Source: CAWARU01 sp963805795 (GTDB lineage: Bacteria > Pseudomonadota > Gammaproteobacteria > UBA6186 > Azoamicaceae). From it: a stretch of DNA of 64,000 nucleotides. A program made the translations under genes and the position numbers. The notes under the pieces are model-generated. The model was not told the DNA's origin. It worked only from the letters and a program-made list of their open reading frames with translations, and ran no database searches. Below are positions 24,676-34,290 of this stretch, in pieces. The number at the start of each line of letters is the position of its first letter. Position 1 is the first letter of the stretch. Where the stretch lies: the NCBI GenBank assembly GCA_963805795.1, contig CAWDVG010000001.1, positions 1,674,001 to 1,738,000 of the forward strand. The letters run 5' to 3'.

Positions 24676-25950
24676 TTAAGTTCGATACAATTTTTCACCA
24701 TGCTTATTAGCTAGGTCTCGTATTTCCTCTTCAGGTAAAATATTACAATAATAATTTTCTACAATAATTTTCCCATTAATTAAAACAGTATGAGGCTTAA
24801 TATCGGGTGCATTGTAAATAAGGGCAGATTCAAAATTACCAAAGGAAACGGGCACGAAAGCATTTTCGTGTAATGACCATAAAAGAAGATCTGCGGGCTG
24901 TAGAGGTTCAATAGCACCTCCACAAGTGCCTATGATTTTATGTCCGTTAGAAACAAGAAACTGCATTACTGTGTCTGTCGTAATCACCCGTGGATCCTGA
25001 TGAACTGCTGATTGTAGCAATAAACCAAAATAAGCTTCATTTAATATATTATTGGTATTATTATTACTGCAAGCATCTGTCCCTAACCCAATGGTTACAT
25101 TAAAATTCATAAGGGCTTTAATGGGAGCTATCCCAACCGCCGTTTTAGCATTACTGACGGGGCAATAGATAACGTTAGCCATTGCCTTGGCAATAAGGGC
25201 TATCTCTGTTTCATCAATATTAACAGCATGAATTAAATTCCAATCTTTAGATAGAACCCCTAATTTGTCTAAAAGTTTTACTGGCGATGTGCCACGAGAT
25301 TGTATACAAGATTGAACAGATTCTATTCCTTCACTAACATGAATATTAATTTTAGTATGAACTTTTCTTGCAAGATTATTCATAAGCACGAGTAAGTCAT
25401 TGGAAGCACTTTGAATGGAGGCTGATCCAATATGGATATCCATCATCTCTGTCTTTTCTTTGTATGCCAAAAGAAAGCGCTCTTCAATACCATGATACAT
25501 TGATAATGCTGGTGAATCTCCGTGCCCTTCCCACAGATCATTATAAAAACAAGTAATCGCCCCTTTAACCCCTAAATTTTTGAAGGCCTTTATGACAGGA
25601 TAAGGATTACTAGCAACTGCGTATATAGAGGTTGCCCCTGCTCTTAGAGCATCCATCAGTACAAATACTGCCTGAGCATAGCGATCTTCATCATCCTTTT
25701 GATGGTTACTATGCATTCGATGCAAAAGTTCAGTAATGGATAATTCATCAATCCGACGTCGATCGAATAATTGATTGGGGTGTAAATGACTATTAACAAA
25801 TCCAGGAGTAACAAAAAATTCAGAATTAGAGAATTCGATGTTTCCAGTCTCCAAAATTTCAACTTTTTCTATTAAACTCTCATGAATATGAATATTGACT
25901 TTACAATATCCGTATTTAGAATTTTTAATAATAACATTATTCAATAACAT
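24676..25950 (-). CDS. Amidohydrolase (MTA/SAH deaminase-like)
   Basis: The 424-residue protein has the TIM-barrel amidohydrolase layout: a short beta-sandwich start, PGFVNSHLHPNQ with the HxH metal pair at about 57-68, INIHVSEGIES with the third histidine, NLIHAVNIDETE, and GLGTDACSNNN holding the catalytic aspartate near residue 295. A C-terminal DLLLW...NGKIIVEN returns to the sandwich. The layout is that of the ATZ/TRZ and methylthioadenosine/S-adenosylhomocysteine deaminase group. The exact substrate cannot be assigned. It is the first gene upstream of the yecM-like gene on this strand. Confidence 0.85.
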   Translation of the reverse strand: MLLNNVIIKNSKYGYCKVNIHIHESLIEKVEILETGNIEFSNSEFFVTPGFVNSHLHPNQLFDRRRIDELSITELLHRMHSNHQKDDEDRYAQAVFVLMDALRAGATSIYAVASNPYPVIKAFKNLGVKGAITCFYNDLWEGHGDSPALSMYHGIEERFLLAYKEKTEMMDIHIGSASIQSASNDLLVLMNNLARKVHTKINIHVSEGIESVQSCIQSRGTSPVKLLDKLGVLSKDWNLIHAVNIDETEIALIAKAMANVIYCPVSNAKTAVGIAPIKALMNFNVTIGLGTDACSNNNTNNILNEAYFGLLLQSAVHQDPRVITTDTVMQFLVSNGHKIIGTCGGAIEPLQPADLLLWSLHENAFVPVSFGNFESALIYNAPDIKPHTVLINGKIIVENYYCNILPEEEIRDLANKHGEKLYRT

Positions 25951-26333
25951 CTATGTTTCCTTCTCCACCGGGATTTTCTAGGAAATGAACACGGAAATAC
26001 TCAGAAAAAAAAATTTTCTGAGCCAAAATAGGAGCTGCTTTCCCCTTACAAAATGCCATGCTTTGCATATAACCATAATCAAGCAAAAATACTGGCACAA
26101 ACTTGTGAACACCATTATACAATAACTAGTTCTAGTTTTACCAAAGCTACGCATAAGACTCAAGCCGTCTATAAATTAAGTTGATAAACTAAAAATTTCA
26201 GACAAACTGACAAACATTTTTGTGCTAGAGGCGAATAAAATTGGATAATTTGAGTTATTATATATTGAATTAAGTCAGCCTTAGAAATCATACTGACTTT
26301 TAATTGTATCTGAAAGCTCTACAAAGGAAGTTT
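25951..26333. other. Spacer between divergent amidohydrolase and MFS genes
   Basis: The right part carries the promoter region of the MFS gene. On the minus strand, 25937-26122 forms a 61-codon frame (KAAPILAQKIFFSEYFRVHF is typical) whose stop overlaps the amidohydrolase start by 14 bp. It could be the tail of a decayed upstream gene, but I recognise no family. Confidence 0.4.
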
Positions 26334-27557
26334 ATGTTTTGTGTTAATTCCCTCTCACAAAAAATGAGAGATTTTTTGCTCATTAGCACCATTACCCTAA
26401 TGTTTATCGCCATGTGTGCTGAAGCGGATATATATGTACCCGCTTTTCCTGAAATGGTTAATTATTTTTCAACCACCGAAGATAAAATTCAACTTATCTT
26501 AAGTCTCAATTTTGCAGGCCTATGTTTGGCAAGTTTAATTTGCGGACCGCTATCCGATTCTTTTGGTAGAAGAAAGGTATTATTATTAGGGTTACTATTA
26601 TTTTTTATCAGCAGTTTTGGCTGTGTTTTCGCGCAAAATTTTAGCGCAATGTTGTTTTGGCGTTTTATTCAAGGGATGTCAGCTTCAATCCCAATGGTAG
26701 TTGCTTTTGCAGTATTTATTGATAAGTACCCCTTAGATCGTGCAAGTCAATTAATAGGCATTATCAATAGCGTCATTTCTGCATCTATGGCAGGCGCACC
26801 CGTATTGGGAGCATGGTTGAGCAGCACATTCCATTGGCGATTGAACTTTGTTGTAATCACAATTCTGGTGTTTTTATCTCTAGTGGGCACATGGTTTTTT
26901 ATTGATGAATCCCTCCCCAAAGAAAAACGAACAAAATTGAATTTAACTGGTATTATAAAAGATTACTGGACATTGCTCAGCAGCTTTAAATTTATGGGTT
27001 ATACCTTTATAGTCCTATTACCCTTCACCGGCATAGTTGTGTATGCCTCTAATTTATCATTAATTTTTATAAATCACCTCGACATTTCAACTGAAGATTT
27101 TGGATTCTATCAAGCGACCACGATGGCTAGTTATTTGATTTTTTCAGCCTTAAGCGCCCGCATGATTGCTAAAAAAGGGATAGAATATACCAAAAACCTA
27201 GGTGGAATCATGACCCTGATTGGTGGTACTGCTCTATTCGGAACAGCTCTCTACATCCCTACTTCTCCTCAATTTATTTGCCTATCCATGGCTATTTTTG
27301 CCGCAGGAGGTTCTTTAATGGTGGGTGTCTTTGCCATGAAATCCTTAGAGCTTTTTCCTGATATAAAAGGAACTGCTTCCTCTATGAATACCGCAGTCCG
27401 GCAATTACTCGCTTCATTATTGGTTATTATTTCCGAATTGACTTTTGATGGAACTATTGTGCCCGTTGCTATTCTTATTTTTATATACATGTGTGTCGCA
27501 TTCCTTTGGTACTTTGCAATCATCGGAACAAAAAAAGCTGTTATTAATTTAGATTAG
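26334..27557 (+). CDS. MFS transporter, Bcr/CflA drug-resistance type
   Basis: The 407-residue protein is hydrophobic throughout, with about 12 predicted membrane helices. DIYVPAFPEM in helix 1 and GPLSDSFGRRKVLLLG in the first cytoplasmic loop are hallmarks of the Bcr/CflA subfamily, and the proline and glycine rich SASMAGAPVLGAWLS lies in helix 5 as in drug:proton antiporters. It should export small toxic compounds across the inner membrane. AAGGAAG at 26324-26330 is ideally placed before the ATG at 26334, so I prefer it over a TTG at 26304. The gene stands alone. Confidence 0.88.
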   Translation: MFCVNSLSQKMRDFLLISTITLMFIAMCAEADIYVPAFPEMVNYFSTTEDKIQLILSLNFAGLCLASLICGPLSDSFGRRKVLLLGLLLFFISSFGCVFAQNFSAMLFWRFIQGMSASIPMVVAFAVFIDKYPLDRASQLIGIINSVISASMAGAPVLGAWLSSTFHWRLNFVVITILVFLSLVGTWFFIDESLPKEKRTKLNLTGIIKDYWTLLSSFKFMGYTFIVLLPFTGIVVYASNLSLIFINHLDISTEDFGFYQATTMASYLIFSALSARMIAKKGIEYTKNLGGIMTLIGGTALFGTALYIPTSPQFICLSMAIFAAGGSLMVGVFAMKSLELFPDIKGTASSMNTAVRQLLASLLVIISELTFDGTIVPVAILIFIYMCVAFLWYFAIIGTKKAVINLD

Positions 27558-27661
27558 TAATCAAAAGTGCTGAAAAAACATTGCACCATATTGAAGTTGT
27601 TGTTCATGGTAAACCCTAGTGTTGATAAGATATTAGCTTGTTAAATCTTTAGGAATGAATC

Positions 27662-27733
27662 ATGGTAAGGATAGTATTTGTACCAGGAAATGGCGACGGT
27701 GGTCCAAACGATAATTCTCTCAAAAAGATTTGA
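27662..27733 (+). pseudogene. N-terminal stub of a small alpha/beta hydrolase
   Basis: The 23-codon frame begins MVRIVFVPGNGDGGPNDN, the typical first strand and oxyanion loop of RBBP9/YdeN-like hydrolases, then stops. No continuation is found nearby, so the body of the gene is gone. Confidence 0.5.
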
Positions 27734-27789
27734 CTGAACAATTTAAAGTTGGTCAATCTACCGTTGGGCGATGGTTCCAACTGTATTCT
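27730..27789 (+). pseudogene. Helix-turn-helix scrap, transposase-like
   Basis: A different frame immediately following the hydrolase stub reads LTEQFKVGQSTVGRWFQL, the pattern of an HTH from an IS630-type or similar transposase or repressor. It has no start or continuation. The insertion may have truncated the hydrolase. Confidence 0.35.
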
Positions 27790-28111
27790 TCACTAAAAAT
27801 TCTACAACGCCAATCTTCAACTATCCTCTTTTCTTCGCTTTCAATATGATTTTTTAAAAACTCAGAAACATGTTCAGAGTTACAATGAATATCAAAGGCC
27901 TCTAGATTCACATATTCTTGTGTCAATAAAATATTATATTTGGACTGCCCTCGAGTTCCAGGATGAGAAATTTGACAAATAACGTTGTATCTTATACAAC
28001 CCTTTTCATTTTCAAGCGTCACACTTGCTAGTCTTTTAAAAGACTCAAATAGCTCTTGCTCATGATTTTTTTGGGCAACCACTCAGAAACAACTAGTATT
28101 CGCGATGACAT
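27753..28111 (-). pseudogene. Antibiotic biosynthesis monooxygenase (ABM) family protein with a frameshift in an A7 tract
   Basis: From ATG 28111 (AGGTG upstream) the frame reads MSSRILVVSEWLPKK, the first strand of an ABM-fold protein, then runs into a stop after a run of seven A residues (28066-28072). The remaining protein (NHEQELFESFKRLASVTLEN to the end at 27753) is in the next frame. One extra A would restore a continuous product of about 119 residues. ABM proteins are small dimeric ferredoxin-like-fold enzymes. A GTG at 28082 could start the second part but would lack strand 1. It could be a pseudogene, a slippage-dependent gene or a sequencing error. Confidence 0.7.
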
Positions 28112-28278
28112 AATGTATGCACCTGTTTTTAAAGATCAATGCTATTATAACACATAAAATGTGAGTGCTCGAATGATTGTTTGAACTCATCTCGTTATAG
28201 TAGTGAAAATTAAGAGGAGGATGCGATAATAACTAAAATTTATTGATGACTGGGGTTTTTGACCCTTGTTGCATTATG

Positions 28279-28304
28279 TCGCAAAAATGTATACACTTTT
28301 GCGA
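28279..28304. promoter_or_regulatory. 26-bp near-perfect palindrome, operator-like
   Basis: Half-sites TCGCAAAA (28279-28286) and TTTTGCGA (28297-28304) flank a central TGTATACA core, giving dyad symmetry with one mismatched pair over 26 bp. It lies 112 bp upstream of the hydrolase gene at 28416. The arrangement suits a dimeric repressor rather than a terminator, as no T-run follows. Confidence 0.5.
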
Positions 28305-28415
28305 TATTGAGGTTAAAAGCAATGCCAAGGCATTTTACCATCTTTTTGGTGCTGCTACACTTAACCAGAATTGATATATGATACATGTAGACAACTCACT
28401 AAAATTGGTTATAAA

Positions 28416-29279
28416 ATGACTGCTCAACTTGCGTATAAATCTGTCAAAGCACAGAAAAAAGCAATTGCTATATATGATGATTTTCTCACCCGCTGGCCGG
28501 TTCCATATCGAACACAGACTGTAATGACCAGCTTCGGTGAAACACACATTATTATTTCAGGTTCCCCACAAGCGAAGCCTCTCATGCTTTTACATGGCAG
28601 CGCGACAAACTCAACAATGTGGTTTAATAATATAGCTGCACTCACAAGTCGGTTCCAAACATTTGCAGTCGATATTATTGGTGAGCCTGGAAAAAGTGCT
28701 GGCACTAGGCCTTTATATAAGTCAGATGGGCATGCCCGTTGGTTAAAGGAAGTATTTTCAGCACTTGAAATTCACGAAGCTGCATTGTGTGGGTTATCAC
28801 TGGGTGGAGTAATTGCTTGGAAATTTGCATTGTTATACCCAGAATCGGTATCTTCACTTGCTCTTCTATCAACGTCATTGTTTAGGTCTAATGCTCGTCT
28901 CTCACTCATGTTTCACGCTATTTTAGCAAACCTCTTACCAATGTCTTTCTTTGCTAAAAATTTTTTAAACTATATATCTGCAAGCGCAGGACGATGGCCA
29001 AGTTGGGGAGTGGAAGCTTTTGTTATTTCATATCAATCCTACAAGTTTAATTTTGATGCTATTCCAACCATCTCAGATTATGAGCTTTCTCAACTTCCGT
29101 ATAAAACACTCATTCTTATGGGCAAAGATGATGTAATTTACGATCCAATAACGGCCGCTGCGCGAATTAGTTCAGCTGCGCCATCAATTATTGTAGAGAT
29201 TCTTTCTGAAGCAAAACATACGATTACTGCAGATCAACCAAATTTAGTGAATGAAAAACTTCTTAATTTTTTACGATAA
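28416..29279 (+). CDS. Alpha/beta hydrolase
   Basis: The 287-residue protein is a canonical alpha/beta hydrolase: MLLHGSATNSTMW (oxyanion loop), CGLSLGGVIAW (nucleophile Ser near 140), KDDVIYDP (acidic residue) and EAKHTITADQP (histidine). It has about 50 residues before the fold and a cap between the nucleophile and acid. The ATG at 28416 is chosen over a TTG at 28371. It is likely cytoplasmic or membrane-associated, of the carboxylesterase or lactonase kind. A palindromic operator-like site lies upstream. The substrate is unknown. Confidence 0.85.
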   Translation: MTAQLAYKSVKAQKKAIAIYDDFLTRWPVPYRTQTVMTSFGETHIIISGSPQAKPLMLLHGSATNSTMWFNNIAALTSRFQTFAVDIIGEPGKSAGTRPLYKSDGHARWLKEVFSALEIHEAALCGLSLGGVIAWKFALLYPESVSSLALLSTSLFRSNARLSLMFHAILANLLPMSFFAKNFLNYISASAGRWPSWGVEAFVISYQSYKFNFDAIPTISDYELSQLPYKTLILMGKDDVIYDPITAAARISSAAPSIIVEILSEAKHTITADQPNLVNEKLLNFLR

Positions 29280-29419
29280 GTTTTATATAGTTCATGTGTC
29301 AACCGTTACGGAAGGGCCCCACTGTAACTTTGTTAGCCATGCGGAGTAGCGTACATGTTCATGTTATTATAAGATAATTCTATGAAAATGTAGTAAGTTT
29401 TTAAAAAAGGAATAAAAGA

Positions 29420-30283
29420 ATGCTGTCAATTTCCAAAGTTATTCGGGTGATCCCAGTGTGCTGGTATATTTTCAGTATTATTATTGCATATGGATTACTA
29501 AGTTGTATTATTTATTTCGTTTCAGAATTTATACTTTTTCCGATTCCTAGTGCTTCTTATGAGGACACTCGATTGGAGCAAATAATAAGAAAGCTTATCA
29601 CGAAAGACGGAAAGACAATCACCGCAGTTTACTTACCCAATCTTAAAGCTTCTTTTACTTTGTTAATGAGTCAAGGGAATAATGTTGATTTGGGAATGGT
29701 TTTGTCTGGGCTAATGACTTTTCATCAACAAGGATTCTCAGTTTTTGCCTATGATTATCATGGATATGGTACGAGCGAAGGTGTCCCTTCGGAAAAAAAT
29801 ACTTATAAAGACATTGAAGCTGCCTATGAATATTTAACTCACCAATTAAAAATTTCACCATCTCAAATCATTATTCATGGTCGTTCTATTGGTACAGGAC
29901 CTTCCATAGAATTAGCAAGTCATAAACCTTGCGGGGGAGTCATTATAGAAAGCGGTTTCTTATCAGCCTTTAGAGTTTATACTGATATTCCCTTGTTTCC
30001 GATCGACAAATATGCTAATTATCTTAAAATTAAAAAAATACGCGCTCCTTTGTTATTTATTCATGGTACCCAAGATGAAGTGATTCCATTATGGCACGCG
30101 GAACAATTATATTGTTTAGCCAATTCACCAAAGGAATTTTTTTGGGTAAAAGGTGGACTTCATAATTTTCATGCAAATATGTCTGAAAGTTCGAGAGAAG
30201 ATTATTTTAAAGCCATAATAAAATTTACCAATTCTATTACAAATTTTAATGGTGAGTATAGTAAAAACTGGGACAAATTTTAA
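29420..30283 (+). CDS. Membrane-anchored alpha/beta hydrolase (ABHD13/Bem46-like)
   Basis: The 287-residue protein has an N-terminal membrane helix (about 9-35) with the hydrolase domain probably outside or at the membrane surface. The fold shows FAYDYHGYGTSEG (about 111-123), the nucleophile elbow HGRSIGTGP (about 152-160), LLFIHGTQDEVIP (acid) and KGGLHNFHANM (histidine). The order and FxYDYxGYGxSxG block match the ABHD13/Bem46 group, whose members act on acyl substrates. The usual HGNxxD oxyanion motif is altered to SQGNNVDL. AAGGAAT is positioned before the ATG. Confidence 0.82.
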   Translation: MLSISKVIRVIPVCWYIFSIIIAYGLLSCIIYFVSEFILFPIPSASYEDTRLEQIIRKLITKDGKTITAVYLPNLKASFTLLMSQGNNVDLGMVLSGLMTFHQQGFSVFAYDYHGYGTSEGVPSEKNTYKDIEAAYEYLTHQLKISPSQIIIHGRSIGTGPSIELASHKPCGGVIIESGFLSAFRVYTDIPLFPIDKYANYLKIKKIRAPLLFIHGTQDEVIPLWHAEQLYCLANSPKEFFWVKGGLHNFHANMSESSREDYFKAIIKFTNSITNFNGEYSKNWDKF

Positions 30284-30323
30284 AAAAATTTGATATGGTA
30301 TACAAAATTAGTAACGATTAACG

Positions 30324-30494
30324 TTATTTACTTATCTGTTGTAATGCTGTTATCCAGTTCTCAATATGATAAGCGGAAGCTAGCTTGCCATTTTTCACCG
30401 TAAATATATCTATAGCCATCGTCTTAAAACTTTTTCCAGTGGGTTTCGATCGGCCCAAAGTCGACCTATCTCGAACTATTATATTTTGTTTCAT
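30324..30494 (-). pseudogene. C-terminal remnant of a SnoaL-like/ester cyclase family protein
   Basis: The 56-codon frame contains PTGKSFKTMAIDIFTVKNGK followed by a HIENW...LQQI ending, which matches the last strands of SnoaL-like polyketide cyclase/ester cyclase proteins (about 130 residues when complete). The front half is missing and the first 15 residues are unrelated. It is likely a decayed gene. Confidence 0.6.
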
Positions 30495-30733
30495 GCTAAC
30501 TTAAACTAAATGCATTATAAACTACTATATAATCAGAGCAGTTCTACATGGTAAGGGTGATAAAGTATGGGAAATGTTTAAAGAAAATTTTTAATCAAAG
30601 CATTGCACGCGCAACGAATAGTTTCGAAGGTTCATCCGTAGATGTCTCTATGTAAAATCTGGCATATTTAAGATTGATTGTTTTATTGAAAAACTGCATA
30701 CTATTGTTAATTTTCTAGCTCTGATGAGGCCCC

Positions 30734-31384
30734 ATGAAAACAGTTAACAGACAAACAACTAACGAACAAAAATGGCTTGTAATCGTTGGTGCTACAGGAA
30801 TGGTTGGTGGTTATGCCCTAAGCTCAGCACTTGAGCATCCCAAAATTGAAAGTGTGACAGTTATTGGGCGCAAGAAGATTGGTTTATCACATCTAAAACT
30901 GAAAGAAGTTTTGCATCAAGACTTCGCGGACTGTTCATCACTCGTTGATGTTCTTTCGAATCAGGACGCAGTCGTTTTTTGTTTAGGTGCTTATACTGGT
31001 GTAGTTTCAGACGATGAACTTCGTAGAATAACCGTAGATTATACTATTGAGTTTGCACGAGTTCTCGACATTAGCAGTCCCAACGCAGCATTTGCATTTT
31101 TAAGCGGAATGGGCGCTGATCCAACAGGACAAAGTCGAGTGTCATTCGCACGATATAAAGGCGAAGCTGAGAACGCTCTTATCGCAGCAAAATTTCCCCA
31201 TGTTTATATCTTTCGGCCAGCATACATCTATCCAGTGGACCCTAGAAAGGAACCTAATTTCAGCTATCGCCTATTACGCAAGATCTATCCGGTATTTCGG
31301 ATGCTATTTCCCAATCTCGTGATTCGAGCCGATGATTTAGCCCACGCTATGGTAGATACTGGCGTTCGAGTTGAATGCCATTAG
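30734..31384 (+). pseudogene. NAD(P)-binding Rossmann oxidoreductase (HTATIP2/NmrA-like), C-terminally truncated
   Basis: The 216-residue product starts with a good Rossmann motif (VIVGATGMVGGYAL), contains SGMGADPTGQSRVSFARYKG with the Tyr-x3-Lys pair expected of short-chain/atypical SDR proteins, and RPAYIYPV. Just after DDLAHAMVDTGV it departs from its paralog at 39.9 kb, which continues for about 25 more residues. The ending RVECH therefore probably results from a deletion. Homologs reduce or sense NAD(P)H. The catalytic part is present, so residual function is possible. Confidence 0.65.
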
Positions 31385-31436
31385 AAATGCAAAAAAGAAC
31401 TAACGAAAAAAATAGATCTTGAGGATGTTTTTAATT

Positions 31437-34091
31437 ATGATTAATGATAAGGAATTAAATGATATTTTACCCACTATAACTTTCAAAGGTAATAAGGATC
31501 AGGATTACATAAAATGTTTGGCCATCGGAACCGATAAAGAAACGATAGTATCGGCTGATGGTAAAATTGTTCGAGTATGGAAATTAAGTTCAGGAACTTG
31601 CCTTTGGAAATTAGAAGGACATAATAAAAATGTAACTGTTGTTGCTATAGCAACGACAAACGATAAAGTTGTCTCTGGAAGCTGGGATGGAACGGCTCGA
31701 GTATGGTGCATAAAAACAGGTCGTTGCCTCAAGATTTTCAATGATCCGAACAATAACCCTTATCCTGATGGTGTTGCGAACGTAATAATGTTGGGTAAGA
31801 ATAACGATCATGTAATTGTTAGCAAACCACCATTACTCAAAGCTTACTCAATAAGCAGAGACAATTATAGTGAAATTATCCAAACTGACAGTTATTTTGT
31901 GTCTCTGGCATTGTTAAATCATTCGACACTATTATCTGTGTCTGGTTATGATAATCCATTGGTTGAAATATATTCCTTCGCAACGAATAGAGTTATAGAA
32001 AGATTTATGATAGAGCATTACAATATCGAACAGATTGCTGTAAGTTCTGACAACGATATCATGGTGTCACGTAGTGGAGTTGAAGAGAACATAAAGGTAT
32101 GGTCTCTAAAACGGAGATGTTGGATACAAGACATAGTTTTAGAATCAGGTTACAGACCGCGGTATATAGCTTTAGCTGAAGATAACGATGCTTTGGTGAT
32201 TTCTAGTTTAAAATCTGCAGGAGACCTTGGTACGTCGAAAGTACATATTTATTCAATAAAAAAATCTGTGTTTTTGTGGGAAAGCGATATTATGACAAAG
32301 CCTTACAATTGTGATTATCGTTTATCTGTTCCGTTAATAAGAAACAATCAACTTTACATTGTAACTATTGTAGATCAAGATATCATCTTTAGATATGCCT
32401 GCAACCTTTCAGAAATAACAGATAAGAAAAAACTGATATTGGATACTGAGACACAAAATGTTGGATCTGGTACAGCGATTATGCCAAGCGTCAATGTTGA
32501 TTGCAAATCCAATGCAAAAGTTAATGCATCAACAACAATGTTAAAAGGCCATACGGATGTCGTCACTTGTGTCGATGTAGGTTCTGATAATGATACGATA
32601 GTTTCTGGAAGCAGGGATAAAACAGTTCGAACTTGGTCATTGAGTAAAAATAAATGTGTAAGAGTCTTCGAGAAAACTTGGTTGGGATTTGGTACGCCTG
32701 GGCATTCTGGTTGTGTATATAGTGTTAGTATAGGACCTAATAATGACATAGCCGTGTCTGGAAGCAGGGATAAAACCGTTAGAGGTTGGTCAATAAAGAA
32801 TGGTATTTGCATTCGAGAATTTAGCAAACATAAAGAGTCAGTTAATAGTGTTTTTCTTGCGAATGATAACGATACGGTTGTGTCCGGGAGCTCTGATCAT
32901 ACTATTAATATTTTCTCACTAAAAACGGGCAATTGTCGCCAAACTATCCATTGCGACGCCCCAGTAAGATATGTTGCGATCACATCAAATTATAGGGAAG
33001 TGATATATCAGAGTGAAGGGACTTTTGAGCGCAGATACATTGATCTAAAAGAAACACGAGAAAAAACTAAGCGCTGTTCTTGCTGCATTGGAGAACGCAA
33101 AACTCATTTTGCTTTAGGAACAGATGACATAGTATTATATCATGCAGATATTGGAAATTCTTATGTAAACTGGGTTACATCACTAAAAACTGGATTCAAT
33201 ATAGCGCAGTTAGAAGCAAATAGATATTATAGTGGCGGTTCAAAAAAATTTGCTTTAACAAAAAATAATGATATTGCGGTAATGTTACATCTTCGTTGGG
33301 ATGCGAAGAATCCTTGGCAAAAAGACAAGGGGTCACAATATAGAGCTGATGTATGGTCATTGAGGTTTGGTAGATGGTTGATGGGATTACATTTCTACCA
33401 CCATCCGAATCAAATTAAATTACTAGAAAGAAATGGTGAACATATTATCATTGCTGCTTGTTCAGATAATAACCTTTACCTTCATCGTTTAGGCCCACCT
33501 AGGTGGGTGCCACAATCCAATCATGCAAATACTTCGCTTTCGTTTAACCACAAAAAAATTAAGGCCCCCCCTTGCGCCATGCCCATAGCAACTCCGTCAA
33601 ATCCAATTACTGAGTCGTATCCCATTTTACGTGAAGTGGAAAGTCTGCAAAATGCAGCTATCGTTGCAGCGTTAACTGGAAATATGCTTTTGTTGTTTAG
33701 AAACGAAACCAAAGAAATCAATCTCATTAACATTATTACCTCATACATGGACGAACAAGTTCTCTCTGATGCTCGTTTTATTGGAACGGTACCGAAAATA
33801 AGTCGCCCTCATATACCAGAGGCATTACAGGACAAAATAGAAAATGCCGTAAAACAGCTCACTGAAGCTTTCAATATAGCAATAGGAATGCGAGATACAA
33901 TGCAAAAAGCTGTGAAAGAAGATCCTGAAATCCAAAATATCGATTACGAAACGTTGAAGAAGGCTTTGTCCGAAAATACAAACTTAAATGTTAACCGTGT
34001 TCCAACTATTATTTTTAGCTATTGTTATCAATCATCACGGTCATTTTACGAGTCATATTTCAACCTAAAAAATTTGACCTGTAATAGATAA
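31437..34091 (+). CDS. WD40 repeat protein
   Basis: The 884-residue protein contains degenerate WD40 units in two groups: about 20-100 (IVRVWKLSSGTCLWKLEGH, SGSWDGTARVWCIKTGRCL) and about 365-510 (GHTDVVTCVDVGSDNDTIVS and repeated SGSRDKTVRxW blocks), with weaker blades between and after. This could form two seven-bladed propellers. The C-terminal 150 residues are helical without a recognised domain. Most units carry a DNDT or NNDI insertion before the S-G-S strand, showing recent internal duplication. I prefer ATG 31437; TTG 31419 and ATG 31425 are alternatives. No signal peptide or enzyme domain is seen. Such eukaryote-like scaffolds are frequent in amoeba-associated bacteria, so an effector role is possible. 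Confidence 0.82.
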   Translation: MINDKELNDILPTITFKGNKDQDYIKCLAIGTDKETIVSADGKIVRVWKLSSGTCLWKLEGHNKNVTVVAIATTNDKVVSGSWDGTARVWCIKTGRCLKIFNDPNNNPYPDGVANVIMLGKNNDHVIVSKPPLLKAYSISRDNYSEIIQTDSYFVSLALLNHSTLLSVSGYDNPLVEIYSFATNRVIERFMIEHYNIEQIAVSSDNDIMVSRSGVEENIKVWSLKRRCWIQDIVLESGYRPRYIALAEDNDALVISSLKSAGDLGTSKVHIYSIKKSVFLWESDIMTKPYNCDYRLSVPLIRNNQLYIVTIVDQDIIFRYACNLSEITDKKKLILDTETQNVGSGTAIMPSVNVDCKSNAKVNASTTMLKGHTDVVTCVDVGSDNDTIVSGSRDKTVRTWSLSKNKCVRVFEKTWLGFGTPGHSGCVYSVSIGPNNDIAVSGSRDKTVRGWSIKNGICIREFSKHKESVNSVFLANDNDTVVSGSSDHTINIFSLKTGNCRQTIHCDAPVRYVAITSNYREVIYQSEGTFERRYIDLKETREKTKRCSCCIGERKTHFALGTDDIVLYHADIGNSYVNWVTSLKTGFNIAQLEANRYYSGGSKKFALTKNNDIAVMLHLRWDAKNPWQKDKGSQYRADVWSLRFGRWLMGLHFYHHPNQIKLLERNGEHIIIAACSDNNLYLHRLGPPRWVPQSNHANTSLSFNHKKIKAPPCAMPIATPSNPITESYPILREVESLQNAAIVAALTGNMLLLFRNETKEINLINIITSYMDEQVLSDARFIGTVPKISRPHIPEALQDKIENAVKQLTEAFNIAIGMRDTMQKAVKEDPEIQNIDYETLKKALSENTNLNVNRVPTIIFSYCYQSSRSFYESYFNLKNLTCNR

Positions 34092-34246
34092 AATGCTATT
34101 TTTGAGTCACTTTTTAAAATTTAAATTTGACCCAGAAGTAGATAAAATTCCATTTACAAATATTTGTGGATAGATAGTTTTATCTTAGATGAGAGACTAT
34201 ACACCTAATCTTCAGGATTAAAATATATGGTTGACTTGCTACATTT

Positions 34247-34290
34247 GTTATTACCAATCGCTGCCAGAATTTAGGAATTCGCATACTACA
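34247..34290 (+). mobile_element. Right-end fragment of the rve-type IS (copy 4)
   Basis: TTAGGAATTCGCATACTACA at 34271-34290 is identical to the right ends of the IS copies at 46580 and 52106. The preceding bases encode LPIAA, the last residues of that transposase. Only about 45 bp remain, so this is a scar of an older insertion. Confidence 0.7.

Noticed and set aside
34065..34155. Imperfect 27-bp direct repeat starting AATTTGACC and GTAGATAAAA
   Set aside because: Two imperfect copies in AT-rich DNA at the end of the WD40 gene; too weak to call an element.
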